A DNA stretch of 64,000 nucleotides, taken from Chitinophagaceae bacterium UBA1953 (GTDB lineage Bacteria > Bacteroidota > Bacteroidia > Chitinophagales > Chitinophagaceae). A model generated the notes under the pieces. It made no database searches. It worked only from the letters and a program-made list of their open reading frames with translations, and was not told the DNA's origin. Position numbers and translations under genes: made by a program. The stretch covers positions 321,395 to 385,394 of the forward strand of contig DDEN01000041.1 in the NCBI GenBank assembly GCA_002336115.1, in the 5' to 3' direction. Positions 8,254-17,880 of the stretch are shown one piece after another; the first letter of the stretch is position 1, and every line of letters starts with the position of its first letter.

Positions 8254-9744
8254 TTAATATAAGTTAAACGCCATTGTTGGCAATTTTCTTGTGTTTCCAC
8301 CAGGGCCAACAGCTTTAATTTCATCTAAAACAACTGTAGTACCGGGACGGCAGCGTTGAATAAGATTCTGAACTGCACCAAAACTGTTACCTGAAACACC
8401 TGGTACAACACCCGGATCAGGAAAACCTGCACCTGTTGCATAAAAAGTGTACCCTGTAACAGTAAACGTTACACCTTCAAATACAAAGTTTTCCAGTTCA
8501 GCACGGATACCCTGCTGAGCTTTAAATACGTTTGCAGGAATACGGCCACCCTTACTTGCCCCAACCATTGGAGTAGGATCGGGAACAGTTTTAACTCTGA
8601 ATTCAAAACTGCTTGGTTTTCCATCAGACATAACTGTTATTGTAGCTTTGCCCGGTGTAGTTGGATTTGCAACATATCTTCCCGGTCCTATTTTCTTTAA
8701 AGAACCATTATTGATGCTCACAGTTACTTTTTCATCACCTACATTACCACCACTAACTGCCAGTTCATTATCCAGTCCAATGTAAAGCACTTTCACTTTT
8801 TCAGCGCTTACAAAAGCACCTGTAGCTGTGCCAACTGTATAAGGCACCTGAACAGTTTTCGTTTGAGGATTACCATCCTGGTCGAGATAGCTTACAACCA
8901 CATTTACATTACCGCTTGTACTTCCTACTTTAAACTTCTTGGTTGCAACACCTTTTTCATTCACCGCAATGCTTTCACCACCAATTGTAATGTTTGGTTT
9001 TTTAGTGCTGCTGAAAGCACCTAAACCTGCTGTAATTTCCAGTTCCTGTCCGGGAAATAAGTAGTTTGAACTTGCGCCAACAATTGGCTCAAACGCATCG
9101 TAACGGATTACAACCTGGCCAACCTGGTTATGGCAGAAGTTTACAATTCTGTTTTCTGTATTCTTTACGTCGTTCTGGTATTTACTCAACATGGTTAAAG
9201 CAGCAACGGCAGGCATCATGTGAAAATTCTTTGTAGGAACTTCTGTTGTAAGTGGCAATCCATTTGCAAATTCCTTTGCAATAATGGGATCAATTGCCAG
9301 AATTTTCTGTTTGTATTGTTCCAGAAGCTTCTGCAGTTTTTCGCCACCCTTTTCAGTGTCCATAATCCTGGTTGCTACATCAATATTTTCTTCTCTGAAG
9401 CTTGTATCGCCCTTTTCAGGGTTGTAACCGGAAGAACGTTTGATTTTATCTTTAAACTCTTCTATTGCATCATTAATTTCTTTTGTTAGTGCAACGGCAG
9501 CATCAGCCTTTGGCTTCCAGATACCTGCCTTAACAGCAGATTTTTCATCTTTTAATTTATCTTCAAGCGACTTTAATACGGTTACCGTTGACTGATCTAT
9601 AATACCGTTAGTTGATGTTAAACTTTTATCAACCACTTTAAAGGCATTGATAATTTCTGCTGATACATTCAGTGCCAACAATGCTGTTAACACCAGATAC
9701 ATCAGGTTAATCATCTTCTGCCGGGGCTCTTTAGGTAGTGCCAT
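8254..9744 (-). CDS. gldM: Gliding motility / type IX secretion motor protein GldM
   Basis: GldM is the long periplasmic shaft of the type IX secretion motor. It is anchored in the inner membrane with GldL and contacts the GldK/GldN ring. The 496-residue protein has one N-terminal membrane helix (about residues 12-32, 'INLMYLVLTALLALNVSAEI') and a large periplasmic region. A helical first part (about 35-220) is followed by beta-rich domains containing 'VGASSNYLFPGQELEIT' and 'VVPGVSGNSFGAVQ'. It is encoded between gldL (55 bases upstream) and gldN. Confidence 0.95.
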   Translation of the reverse strand: MALPKEPRQKMINLMYLVLTALLALNVSAEIINAFKVVDKSLTSTNGIIDQSTVTVLKSLEDKLKDEKSAVKAGIWKPKADAAVALTKEINDAIEEFKDKIKRSSGYNPEKGDTSFREENIDVATRIMDTEKGGEKLQKLLEQYKQKILAIDPIIAKEFANGLPLTTEVPTKNFHMMPAVAALTMLSKYQNDVKNTENRIVNFCHNQVGQVVIRYDAFEPIVGASSNYLFPGQELEITAGLGAFSSTKKPNITIGGESIAVNEKGVATKKFKVGSTSGNVNVVVSYLDQDGNPQTKTVQVPYTVGTATGAFVSAEKVKVLYIGLDNELAVSGGNVGDEKVTVSINNGSLKKIGPGRYVANPTTPGKATITVMSDGKPSSFEFRVKTVPDPTPMVGASKGGRIPANVFKAQQGIRAELENFVFEGVTFTVTGYTFYATGAGFPDPGVVPGVSGNSFGAVQNLIQRCRPGTTVVLDEIKAVGPGGNTRKLPTMAFNLY

Positions 9745-9799
9745 GATGTTCGGATTTTGGTTTTAATTCGGGAATTTAATTTTGATTATTCTTTAATGA

Positions 9800-10579
9800 T
9801 TAACGTCCCTGCATGGCATTGATCATGTTACCATATATATTGTTCAGCGTACCCAGGTTTTTGGCCAGAGTTGTAATTTGGTCGTGTGCTTTTTTAGCGT
9901 CATCAACGGTTCCGTGCATTGCTTCAGAAGCCGCAGCCAGGTTACCATAAAACTTGTTCATCGATTTAAGATGGTTGTTGGTATCCTGCAATTCAAGCTC
10001 ATAAATTGTATTTAATGAACCGAGGTTTTTGGTCATTACCTGCACTTGTTCATGATAAGCTTTCGTGCCTTCAGCAGCCAGGTTAAATGAAGAAACTGTA
10101 GCAGTAGCTTCCTGGTAAGCATTCTTCATACCGCCAAGTACTTCAGCAGCTTCTTTTGATTTTGCACTGAGTTCGCCTGTAGAAGCAACCACATCACTAA
10201 CATCTTTAATACCACCAACAGTTGAATTAAGTTTTTGGAAATTATCGCTCAGGCTGCGAAGACTTGCAGGTGTAATTTCTGCATCCTGCATCATCTTATC
10301 TAATGAAGCAAGAGCCGGTGTACCAGCCGGTGCAGCCGCAGGTGCTTCATGGCCATGCGCATTTAATCCATAACCCTGTGTTGACAAATATGCATATATA
10401 AGGAAGATAAATGCTTCTGTTAAAAGACCTACTGTAAGCATAAAATCAGAGAATGGCATACTACCTATCATAGGTTTAGCCACATGTAATATTTTGGCCC
10501 ATGCACCAAGAATAACGATAGAGGCACCAAGGGAAACAATGATGTTTGATGTTTTTTCTGCTTGTTGTGAAACTGCCAT
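9800..10579 (-). CDS. gldL: Gliding motility / type IX secretion motor protein GldL
   Basis: GldL is the inner-membrane proton-driven motor subunit that pairs with GldM. Two membrane helices lie at about residues 12-34 and 44-66. The first carries K29 and H32, and the second carries a buried acidic residue, E55 ('GLLTEAFIFLIY'), matching the membrane charged residues required for proton use in this family. The remaining 190 residues are Ala-rich and probably coiled coil in the cytoplasm. A loose internal repetition (KNLGSLNTIYE near 184-194 and KNLGTLNNIYG near 241-251) is visible. It is the second gene of the operon. Confidence 0.95.
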   Translation of the reverse strand: MAVSQQAEKTSNIIVSLGASIVILGAWAKILHVAKPMIGSMPFSDFMLTVGLLTEAFIFLIYAYLSTQGYGLNAHGHEAPAAAPAGTPALASLDKMMQDAEITPASLRSLSDNFQKLNSTVGGIKDVSDVVASTGELSAKSKEAAEVLGGMKNAYQEATATVSSFNLAAEGTKAYHEQVQVMTKNLGSLNTIYELELQDTNNHLKSMNKFYGNLAAASEAMHGTVDDAKKAHDQITTLAKNLGTLNNIYGNMINAMQGR

Positions 10580-10681
10580 AAGATTGGTTTTTAAAAGTTG
10601 ATTGATAATGTTTTAACCGATGGGTTTAAGCCATACAGTTCAATTTTGGGATTTGATTTTTTTAAAAGAAAGTTTAAGAGG

Positions 10682-11953
10682 TTAACGTTTACGCATTACA
10701 GGTGGCAAATCAATTACACAACGGAAACCAATATATGATTTTGCTGTATCCTGGTATTCGTAATTGCGGGTACTTGTCTGTAGAAAATAGCCCACATCTT
10801 TCCAGCTACCGCCACGTACCACTTTGCGTTTCATACGGGGAGGATCGCTTTCTTTAGCATTATAACGAATGTCAGGATTCATGTCATGAGCAAAATTGTA
10901 ACCACCCTCATAATATAAAGAGCTGGTCCATTCTGCCACATTTCCAGCCATATTGTACAAACCAAAATCATTTGGCCAATAAGCATCAGCACGAACAGTA
11001 TAGAAACCGCCATCTTCAGGATAGTTACCACGGCCTGGTTTAAAGTTTGCCATGAGGCATCCTTTACGGTTGCGCAGGTAATAGTTACCCCAGGGGAACA
11101 TTGATTGTGAACGGCCGCCTCTTGCAGCATATTCCCATTCTGCTTCTGTTGGCAAACGGAAATTTGATTCATTTGCCTTTTTCTTTGTATCAAGATAACT
11201 GTTCAGGTATCTTGAACGCCATGTACAGAAAGCAGTTGCCTGTTTCCATGTAACACCTACAACAGGATAATTAGCAAACGCCGGATGAGCGAAATAGCGC
11301 TGGCTCATTGGTTCGTTATAAGCATAGCTGAAATCACGAACCCAAACCAATGTATCGGGGTATACCTTTACGGGGTTTTTGATTATAAATTTTGAACGTG
11401 GTTCATTGGGCTTGCGGTAAGCTGCAGCTTTATAATCTACATATTCCTCCATGTAGATGAGTTTGTCGGGGTCAATTTCCATTTTACCGAAAATCCGGTC
11501 GTCAGGAGCCATCACCAAACCGCTTAATTTTTCATACACATTTTTTTCCTTCCATATACCATTGGCTTTTTTCCAGTCAATGTTATTTGTTTTGGGATCG
11601 ATGTAATTGAGTGCTGTTGCTGCAAGAGAGTCCCTTACATAAAACACAAACTGCTTGTACTCGCTGTTGGTGATTTCTGTAGCATCCATCCAGAACCCGC
11701 TGATAGAAACCTGGCGGTTACGTGCAGTGTAAGCATAGTTAATGTCCTCATCACTTGGGCCCATATGAAATGTTCCCTGAGGTACATGCACCATGCCAAT
11801 AGGTTTGGTTAAACCCGCAGGGGCTCCATAATTCACACCTACTAACTGGCCATTGTTTGCAGCAGATTTTGTGGATGACTTAGACTTTCCGCAGCTAATC
11901 ATTAGCAGCGATAGGGCGGCGACTGAGATGCAACTTAACAGTTGGTTCTTCAT
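10682..11953 (-). CDS. gldK: Gliding motility lipoprotein GldK (SUMF1-like)
   Basis: GldK is an outer-membrane-associated lipoprotein that builds the periplasmic ring of the type IX secretion system with GldN. Its lipobox ends at Cys21 ('LLMISC'). The body is a formylglycine-generating-enzyme (SUMF1)-type fold: 'FWMDATEITNSEYKQF' near residue 90, 'FRLPTEAEWEYAARGG' near 260, 'GLYNMAGNVAEWTSS' near 335, and 'RGGSWKDVGYF' near 385. In this family the fold is structural rather than catalytic. It is the first gene of the gldKLMN operon, with a candidate promoter just upstream. Confidence 0.95.
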   Translation of the reverse strand: MKNQLLSCISVAALSLLMISCGKSKSSTKSAANNGQLVGVNYGAPAGLTKPIGMVHVPQGTFHMGPSDEDINYAYTARNRQVSISGFWMDATEITNSEYKQFVFYVRDSLAATALNYIDPKTNNIDWKKANGIWKEKNVYEKLSGLVMAPDDRIFGKMEIDPDKLIYMEEYVDYKAAAYRKPNEPRSKFIIKNPVKVYPDTLVWVRDFSYAYNEPMSQRYFAHPAFANYPVVGVTWKQATAFCTWRSRYLNSYLDTKKKANESNFRLPTEAEWEYAARGGRSQSMFPWGNYYLRNRKGCLMANFKPGRGNYPEDGGFYTVRADAYWPNDFGLYNMAGNVAEWTSSLYYEGGYNFAHDMNPDIRYNAKESDPPRMKRKVVRGGSWKDVGYFLQTSTRNYEYQDTAKSYIGFRCVIDLPPVMRKR

Positions 11954-11987
11954 TGTTAAGAGTTTAATTTTCTTATTAGGTATTGGA

Positions 11988-11995
11988 CAAAAGTA
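11988..11995 (-). promoter_or_regulatory. Candidate -7 element for the gldKLMN operon
   Basis: TACTTTTG on the minus strand matches the Bacteroidetes -7 consensus TAnnTTTG and lies 34 bases before the gldK ATG. No good -33 TTTG is present at the expected distance (a TTG is about 24 bases away), so this is a moderate call. Confidence 0.45.
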
Positions 11996-12108
11996 AGTTC
12001 TCCGGTCCGGGGTTTCTTACAATTCGTCGCAATGCTAACATTAATTTTTAAATAATCAAAATGAATAATAATACTTTCCCGATAACGATTTTTGAGATTG
12101 TTTATTGT

Positions 12109-14175
12109 TTAAATGCCTTTAAAAGATAAAAGTTCCTTTATTTTCAATGGATACGGAGTGGGCGACTGGCATGAATAGTTTCTGCACAGGTAAATGAGGG
12201 TTTCACCAAAAGGAGGAGTTTTCCCCGCCAATAACGGGAATTTACTATCCTCTTTTTCTCCTGATTGAAGTATAACATCCGGAAGAAAAAAGGCAAGAAG
12301 GGCCTCTCTTTTTTCAGCAAAATCCATCCCAACCACTGCCAGTTCGTTTAACCCATCAATCATATTTAAATACAAAGCCGACCATACGCCGAAAGAGCCC
12401 GGGTATTTAACAACTGTTTCCTTTAAACCATCAAGCATTCTGACACTTTGCTTTTTCCATTCAGGAGTATCGTAAACAGTTCCAAGATACAGCAGGTTCG
12501 CTGCCATAACAGCATTTCCCGAAGGTGTTGCTCCATCATACACCTCCTTTTTTCTTACAATCATATCAGGCTGACTATCGGGCGTAAAACAGAAGTAATC
12601 CGAATCTGGTTCAGAAAAAAAGCGAATTACAACAGTCACCAAATCCTTCGCCTTTTCGAGCCAGACAGTATTGGAAGTAATTTCCTGCAAATGAATTAAC
12701 GACTGTATAAGAAAAGCGTAGTCGTCAAGAAAAGCCGAATGCTTTGCCTGGCCATCTTTGTACACATGGCTAAAAACGCCTTCCCCGTTCTGAAAAGTCT
12801 TCAGTAGAAATTCCATGTTGTTTATGGCCGTTGTACGGTATGCTTCTATTCCGGTTGCTGCAAAAGCCTTACTATAAGCGCTATTCATGAGAGCATTCCA
12901 TCCAAGTATAATTTTGTCATCAAGCAGCGGTTTTTCCCTTTTATTACGTGCCTTAAGCAGTTTTAAAAGGCAGTTTTTCATTACCGAATCAAAAACATCA
13001 GTATTAAGTTTGTGAACAGCGCAAAACTCATCCCTGCTCTGTACTATTCTCGGAATATTTACATGCTCCCAATTACCCTCTCCCGATATGTCATAAAAGC
13101 TGCAAAACAAATCTGCGTCTTCTTTCAGTAATTCTTCAATTTCTTTTTTTGTCCACGTATAATATTTTCCTTCAACCCCCTCAGTGTCGGCATCAAGAGC
13201 TGAATAAAAGCCATACACAGATGAAGTCATTTCCCGTTCAATAAACTGAAGTGTTTCTGTTATTGCTGTTTTATAACGCTCCTGCTTTGTGATTTTATAA
13301 GCATCACTCAATACAATTACGAGCAGCGCATTATCATACAGCATTTTTTCAAAGTGAGGAGCCAGCCACTCAATATCGGTGCTGTAACGGGCAAAGCCAC
13401 CTCCCACCTGATCATAGATGCCCCCATCAATCATTTTGTCAAGACTTAAACAAGCCTGTTTTAAAGCTGTTTGATTTTGCGTAAAATAATAATACTGAAG
13501 CAGGTACCTGATTGTAAATGTTTGAGGAAATTTGGGAGCCTTTCCAAAACCTCCCCAAACCGCATCGGCCGATTGCATAATATTTGCAAACATCACATCT
13601 GCCTGCCGTTTTATAAAAAGCTCTTCAGCAGGTAAATCAAGAACTTGTTTTTGGGCCAACCCAAATGAATTAGCATCCTTCAGATGCTGTACTAACTGAT
13701 TGGCTTGTGTTTCGACTTCTGCCCTTTTTTCTTTGAAGGTTTGAGAAATGGCAAACAGAATTTCTCTCCATGAAGATCTGTTATGCAGTTTAACCGGGGG
13801 GAAATAAGTACCCCCGTAAAAAGGTTTAAGATCGGGAGTAAGAAAAACATTCAAAGGCCATCCACCGCTTCCTGTCATTGCCTGCAAAGCATCCATATAT
13901 ACATGATCCAGATCAGGCCGTTCTTCCCTGTCGATTTTTATATTGATGAAATGTTGATTCATGAACTCAGCGACCTGCACATCTTCAAAACTCTCCCGCT
14001 CCATTACATGACACCAGTGGCACGAAGAATAACCAATGCTTACAAGTATGGGCTTATCTTCCAGCCGGGCTTTTTGTAATGCCTCATCGCCCCAGGGATA
14101 CCAATCAACAGGGTTGTGTGCATGCTGTTGCAAATATGGACTTGTTTCCGATAAAAGGCGGTTTGTATAAAGCAT
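12109..14175 (-). CDS. DUF255 thioredoxin-fold / six-hairpin protein (YyaL/Spata20 family)
   Basis: A 688-residue cytoplasmic-looking protein of the YyaL/SPATA20 family. It has an N-terminal DUF255 thioredoxin-like domain (about residues 1-160) with a CxxC pair, C52 and C55, in 'GYSSCHWCHVMERESF'. A long alpha/alpha-barrel-like region follows, related to N-acylglucosamine epimerase-type folds ('GGFARYSTDIEWLAPHFEKMLYDNA', about 260-285). The N-terminal 'NPVDWYPWGDEAL' is a family hallmark. The biochemical function of the family is not established. It stands alone between the gld operon and hemD. Confidence 0.9.
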   Translation of the reverse strand: MLYTNRLLSETSPYLQQHAHNPVDWYPWGDEALQKARLEDKPILVSIGYSSCHWCHVMERESFEDVQVAEFMNQHFINIKIDREERPDLDHVYMDALQAMTGSGGWPLNVFLTPDLKPFYGGTYFPPVKLHNRSSWREILFAISQTFKEKRAEVETQANQLVQHLKDANSFGLAQKQVLDLPAEELFIKRQADVMFANIMQSADAVWGGFGKAPKFPQTFTIRYLLQYYYFTQNQTALKQACLSLDKMIDGGIYDQVGGGFARYSTDIEWLAPHFEKMLYDNALLVIVLSDAYKITKQERYKTAITETLQFIEREMTSSVYGFYSALDADTEGVEGKYYTWTKKEIEELLKEDADLFCSFYDISGEGNWEHVNIPRIVQSRDEFCAVHKLNTDVFDSVMKNCLLKLLKARNKREKPLLDDKIILGWNALMNSAYSKAFAATGIEAYRTTAINNMEFLLKTFQNGEGVFSHVYKDGQAKHSAFLDDYAFLIQSLIHLQEITSNTVWLEKAKDLVTVVIRFFSEPDSDYFCFTPDSQPDMIVRKKEVYDGATPSGNAVMAANLLYLGTVYDTPEWKKQSVRMLDGLKETVVKYPGSFGVWSALYLNMIDGLNELAVVGMDFAEKREALLAFFLPDVILQSGEKEDSKFPLLAGKTPPFGETLIYLCRNYSCQSPTPYPLKIKELLSFKGI

Positions 14176-14233
14176 ATAAATAGAAAAGCAAACCTACATG
14201 GTTTGCTGAAAAAAGTATGTGATAAAAAACGTA

Positions 14234-15016
14234 TTACTTACTTTGAAGTGCCAGAAATTTATCAAGAGCAGACACCATGCTCGGAGCTTGAGGCTCGGGG
14301 GCTTTTATCTGCAGCTTGAGACCGGCTTCTTCTACTGCTTTAAATGTGTTTACTCCAAAAGCTCCTATAAATGTTCCGTTTTGCTTGTATTTAGGAAGGT
14401 TTTCGATAAGGCTTTTAACACCACTTGGTGTAAAGAAACAAATAACATCAAAATCGCCTGTTGAGATAACTTCCTTTACATCATTGCTGACAGTACGGTA
14501 AAGAATAGGAATTGCAAATTCGCAGTTATTATTTCTGAGCCATGCTGCAATTTCATTATCATGACTTTCACTACAGGGATAAAGAAATTTTTCGTTGCTC
14601 TTATGCTTATTGATTACATCAAACAGGCTTTTATTTGTACCATCAGCGCCATAAAATACTTTACGTTTCCTGTACAAAATAAACTTCTGTAAATAAAGTG
14701 CAACTGCTTCAGTAATACAGAAATACTTGGTTTCCTGGGATACTGAAATCCTCATTTCCTCGCAAATGCGGAAGAAATGGTCAATTGCATGACGACTGGT
14801 AAAAATTACGGCTGAAAAAGAAACAATATCAATTTTTTGTTTTCTGAAATCTTTTGCCTGAACACCTTCAATCCGGATAAAAGGATGAAAAGACATCTCA
14901 ACACTATACTTCCTGGCAAGTTCATAGTAAGGCGACTTGTCAGATTCGGGTCTGGGCTGAGTGATCAGAATCTTCCTGATTTTTTCTTTCTTTGACTTGA
15001 CAGCGTTTTTTTCCAT
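14234..15016 (-). CDS. hemD: Uroporphyrinogen-III synthase
   Basis: Cyclises hydroxymethylbilane to uroporphyrinogen III in tetrapyrrole (heme, siroheme, B12) synthesis. The 260-residue protein shows the divergent HemD pattern: an N-terminal 'KILITQPRPESDKSPYYEL' start, 'VIFTSRHAIDHFF' near residue 90, and a late 'DVICFFTPSGVKSLIENLP' near 190-208 followed by 'GAFGVNTFKAVEEAG'. HemD proteins are poorly conserved, so the call rests on these motifs and on the DUF4271 neighbour, which usually accompanies hemD in Bacteroidetes. The start at 15016 has a promoter-like TACCTTTG 21 bases upstream. Confidence 0.85.
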   Translation of the reverse strand: MEKNAVKSKKEKIRKILITQPRPESDKSPYYELARKYSVEMSFHPFIRIEGVQAKDFRKQKIDIVSFSAVIFTSRHAIDHFFRICEEMRISVSQETKYFCITEAVALYLQKFILYRKRKVFYGADGTNKSLFDVINKHKSNEKFLYPCSESHDNEIAAWLRNNNCEFAIPILYRTVSNDVKEVISTGDFDVICFFTPSGVKSLIENLPKYKQNGTFIGAFGVNTFKAVEEAGLKLQIKAPEPQAPSMVSALDKFLALQSK

Positions 15017-15036
15017 AAGTGGTTGGAAAATTTCTG

Positions 15037-15044
15037 CAAAGGTA
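15037..15044 (-). promoter_or_regulatory. Candidate -7 element for hemD
   Basis: TACCTTTG on the minus strand fits TAnnTTTG exactly, in the short gap between the DUF4271 gene and hemD. A -33-like TTTA lies 18 bases further upstream. It suggests that hemD has its own promoter as well as read-through from DUF4271. Confidence 0.5.
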
Positions 15045-15057
15045 AGTACAATTTAGC

Positions 15058-15963
15058 TTAAATAAACTGAACGGCTATTTTATAAATCACCAAAAGCGGC
15101 GCTATTTCAAATGCAAGAAAGAAAATAAAAAAATGGAACTTGCCTACTTTAAGGTCGGCTTGTATTGGATTATAGGCTCTCAGAAAACGATACAACAACA
15201 TTCCGGCAATTAAAGCCAGCGAAATTGTAATTGCAATTCCAGAAAGCTGCCGTTCAGAAAAAGCAATCACTACAATAAAAGGCAGCAGGATTACTCCGAT
15301 GATTTTGTTAATCAGAAACACGATAAATGTATATGCCTCTGTTGCATTTCTCATACCAAATAACCACCCGCTGAATTTCAGAAAAATGAATTTCCCGAGG
15401 TAAAGCACAGCAATGATTGCTGAAGAAATGAGAGGTATAAGTAATGCGGGCATTTTTACCGATACATTAAACCATGCACCTAACAGGTACACATAAGTGC
15501 CAGCGGAAATGGCAAAGAAAATGTTGTACAACAACGATTGCAATCCCGATTGTACCAACTGCTCCCTGATCTGGTTTACCCGCAACGAGGTACGGAAAAA
15601 CACCCTGAATAAATCATTAAAGTAACGGGTATAACTCAGTTTCAGCAAAGCAAACAAAAAGCCAAGGCCAAGTATGTAATAAAACAACCAGTCTTTATCG
15701 TTCGCCTGCTTTTCCTTTTCAATAAAAAATTCAGGTTTGCCATATAGGTTCAAACGAACAAGCTTTTTCAATACATAATTCCTGCATGAGTCAAATGTGG
15801 GAAGAGTACTAAAAGTTATTTTATAAACCGAATCTTTTTTCAGCGAATCAACCGTGCTGGTGTTAGCTACAACTTTATCAACAGGGGTTGCCTGCTGCAC
15901 CGAGTCCTGTGCAATAGCTGCCGAACAAATAAAAAAAACGAAAAGAGAAAAGATTAATCGCAT
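15058..15963 (-). CDS. DUF4271 membrane protein
   Basis: A 301-residue protein with a signal peptide (residues 1-18), a short periplasmic region (about 19-90) and about six or seven membrane helices from residue 90 to the end ('LFYYILGLGFLFALLKLSYTRYFNDLFRVFF' begins the conserved part). It matches the Bacteroidetes-specific DUF4271 family, which sits next to uroporphyrinogen-III synthase in many genomes. The function is unknown; a role in heme or tetrapyrrole handling is only suggested by the neighbour. A good promoter precedes it. Confidence 0.8.
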   Translation of the reverse strand: MRLIFSLFVFFICSAAIAQDSVQQATPVDKVVANTSTVDSLKKDSVYKITFSTLPTFDSCRNYVLKKLVRLNLYGKPEFFIEKEKQANDKDWLFYYILGLGFLFALLKLSYTRYFNDLFRVFFRTSLRVNQIREQLVQSGLQSLLYNIFFAISAGTYVYLLGAWFNVSVKMPALLIPLISSAIIAVLYLGKFIFLKFSGWLFGMRNATEAYTFIVFLINKIIGVILLPFIVVIAFSERQLSGIAITISLALIAGMLLYRFLRAYNPIQADLKVGKFHFFIFFLAFEIAPLLVIYKIAVQFI

Positions 15964-15974
15964 GGAGTTGAGTG

Positions 15975-16004
15975 CAAAAATAGGATTACCCGATTAAGTA
16001 CAAA
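15975..16004 (-). promoter_or_regulatory. Bacteroidetes-type promoter for the DUF4271 gene
   Basis: On the minus strand, TTTG (16001-16004), an 18-base spacer, then TATTTTTG (15975-15982). This matches the Bacteroidetes housekeeping promoter pattern (-33 TTTG, -7 TAnnTTTG). The -7 element ends 11 bases before the ATG, so the leader would be very short. Confidence 0.6.
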
Positions 16005-16028
16005 CAAACTTTCTGTTACTATTCTTCT

Positions 16029-17831
16029 TTAAAAAATATTTACATAGCCAAAGTGAATTTTACTTTGCCGCAGGTTAAGAGGCAAATCATTCCTTTTTCC
16101 CGAAGCAAAGGCGATATTGAAAATTCCTGCTTTCGTTTCAAACGCAAGTCCTAAACCTGTGCCAAAAAATGTATTGGTTGTGTTTGCATACTGGCTGTTG
16201 TTCCGCACCCATCCACCATCTGTAAACGCATAGATGTAACTGTTAAGCCCAATGAGAATTCTGTATTCGGCCGATACAACTGCATAAGCTGAAGCAAAAA
16301 TGCTTTCTTCATCAAAGCCTCTCAGCAAACGGAATCCTCCTATCTGATACAACTCATTACGGAAAATTTTCGGGCTCTGAACCAAACCCGCATTAAACGA
16401 AGTTTTTAATGCTGTTTGTTTTCCTGTACGGAAAAACTTTGCCGCATCAAGTTTTAATCTGAAGGTATAAGAACGCACACCCACTGAATCGTATAACGAT
16501 TGATAATTGTAATCCGGGTCAAGCGGGTCTTTAAGATTAATAATATTGTTATTGGGTTTAATTTTTCTGATACCTGCTGAACCTGTAAACTTCAGATCAA
16601 TTCCTTTTCTTGGGTTAAACCGGTAATCGGTTGTAAACCATTCATACTCCAGCCCGATGTTTGAAGTTGTCTGATCAATCTGATCGGGCAATTGTTTGTT
16701 TACCCTTACCGCATTTGTGTCAATATCAAGCAAGCTGGAAATAAACTGCTGAAAAAATATTTTACCACTCCTGTTACCACCAAACGAATACTGCACACCG
16801 GCTTTTAAATTGATATTGAGATAAGCAGAATCCTTCTTAAAACCGTCAAACGCCACATCAACACCAAATGGCGAACCAAATAAAAAAGGCTGCTGGTAAT
16901 TCATCTGCAACCTGGGCGATTTTTGCTGTACCTGCTGAAATACCAAGCCGAGCGATTCACCCAAACCAAAACCGTTTTTCAGACTCAGATTAAAATCGCC
17001 CGATATATTGATTTTACTTTTCCCGTTTGCATCGGTTGTTGGAAGAAATCCAAGCAAACCATTTACCTGGCTGCTTTTTTTATCCTTGAGGTAAAGGTTC
17101 AGTATTGACCCCGTTCCCAAAAAACTCATGTTCCATTTCTGCTGCTCAATAACATAAGGTAACTGCCGTAACCTGTTTGAGATATTTTGCAATTTTTGTT
17201 TCTGATAAACCGATCCATTTTCAATTTCAAGATAGCGTTGCAGAAAACGGTTACTGATACGTACATCACCATATACCCGTATGCTGTCAATTTTATACAA
17301 AGGCCCTTTGTCAATTTTTAATGTAGCTGATATTGCTTCCCGTTTAAGATCAAAACTATCAATAGAAATACTTGCAAACGGGTACCCGGTGTTTTCAAGT
17401 TTATCAAGCAGCCGTTGCTGAAGTTGCTGCATGGCTGAGAAATCAAGAAACTGGTGCTCAAAATTTTTATCCCTGTAGCCAACCGCATTCAGCAGGTCTT
17501 GCGAAACAGAAGATATATTCAGCATGGCCCAACGGTATTGCTTTCCAAGAAACAATACGGCATGAGCCGATGAAGAATCAAACCTTACAGTATCAACCGA
17601 TGCGGTAATAAAGCCTTTCTTTTGTAAAAGCTTCGGCAGATCATATATATATTGGTTGCAGGCAAGTTTATTGCTAAACTGTTGCTGAAGTCCGAGTGAA
17701 ACAGATATGTCTGCAGTATCTGCAAAGCGATAATGCAACTGATACTTTGTTTGTGCAGCAGCATTCTGCATCATGCTTATTAAACATGAAAAAAAAACCA
17801 GTTTAAAGAATGCTTTGAATTTTTGATGCAC
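16029..17831 (-). CDS. Omp85/BamA-family outer membrane protein
   Basis: A 600-residue outer-membrane protein with a signal peptide (ending near residue 26, AAA-Q), POTRA-like repeats (about 30-240; 'RVYGDVRISNRFLQRYLEI' is a clear POTRA segment) and a C-terminal 16-stranded barrel. The Omp85 signature is visible as 'GGFRLLRGFDEESIFAS' near 500-516, corresponding to the (V/L)RG(F/Y) motif, with 'AVVSAEYRILIG' after it. It is shorter than BamA (fewer POTRAs), so TamA-like or FhaC-like assembly or translocation is more likely than the essential BamA role. The substrate is unknown. Confidence 0.85.
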   Translation of the reverse strand: MHQKFKAFFKLVFFSCLISMMQNAAAQTKYQLHYRFADTADISVSLGLQQQFSNKLACNQYIYDLPKLLQKKGFITASVDTVRFDSSSAHAVLFLGKQYRWAMLNISSVSQDLLNAVGYRDKNFEHQFLDFSAMQQLQQRLLDKLENTGYPFASISIDSFDLKREAISATLKIDKGPLYKIDSIRVYGDVRISNRFLQRYLEIENGSVYQKQKLQNISNRLRQLPYVIEQQKWNMSFLGTGSILNLYLKDKKSSQVNGLLGFLPTTDANGKSKINISGDFNLSLKNGFGLGESLGLVFQQVQQKSPRLQMNYQQPFLFGSPFGVDVAFDGFKKDSAYLNINLKAGVQYSFGGNRSGKIFFQQFISSLLDIDTNAVRVNKQLPDQIDQTTSNIGLEYEWFTTDYRFNPRKGIDLKFTGSAGIRKIKPNNNIINLKDPLDPDYNYQSLYDSVGVRSYTFRLKLDAAKFFRTGKQTALKTSFNAGLVQSPKIFRNELYQIGGFRLLRGFDEESIFASAYAVVSAEYRILIGLNSYIYAFTDGGWVRNNSQYANTTNTFFGTGLGLAFETKAGIFNIAFASGKRNDLPLNLRQSKIHFGYVNIF

Positions 17832-17846
17832 GATCTGTTAGTTTTG
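17814..17846 (+). promoter_or_regulatory. Candidate promoter for hemW
   Basis: TTTG (17814-17817), a 21-base spacer, then TAGTTTTG (17839-17846), 34 bases before the TTG start of hemW. The -33 box lies inside the first codons of the divergent Omp85-type gene. Confidence 0.5.
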
Positions 17847-17880
17847 CAGTTTCACCACAGGTTATAAAATTAAGGGTTCA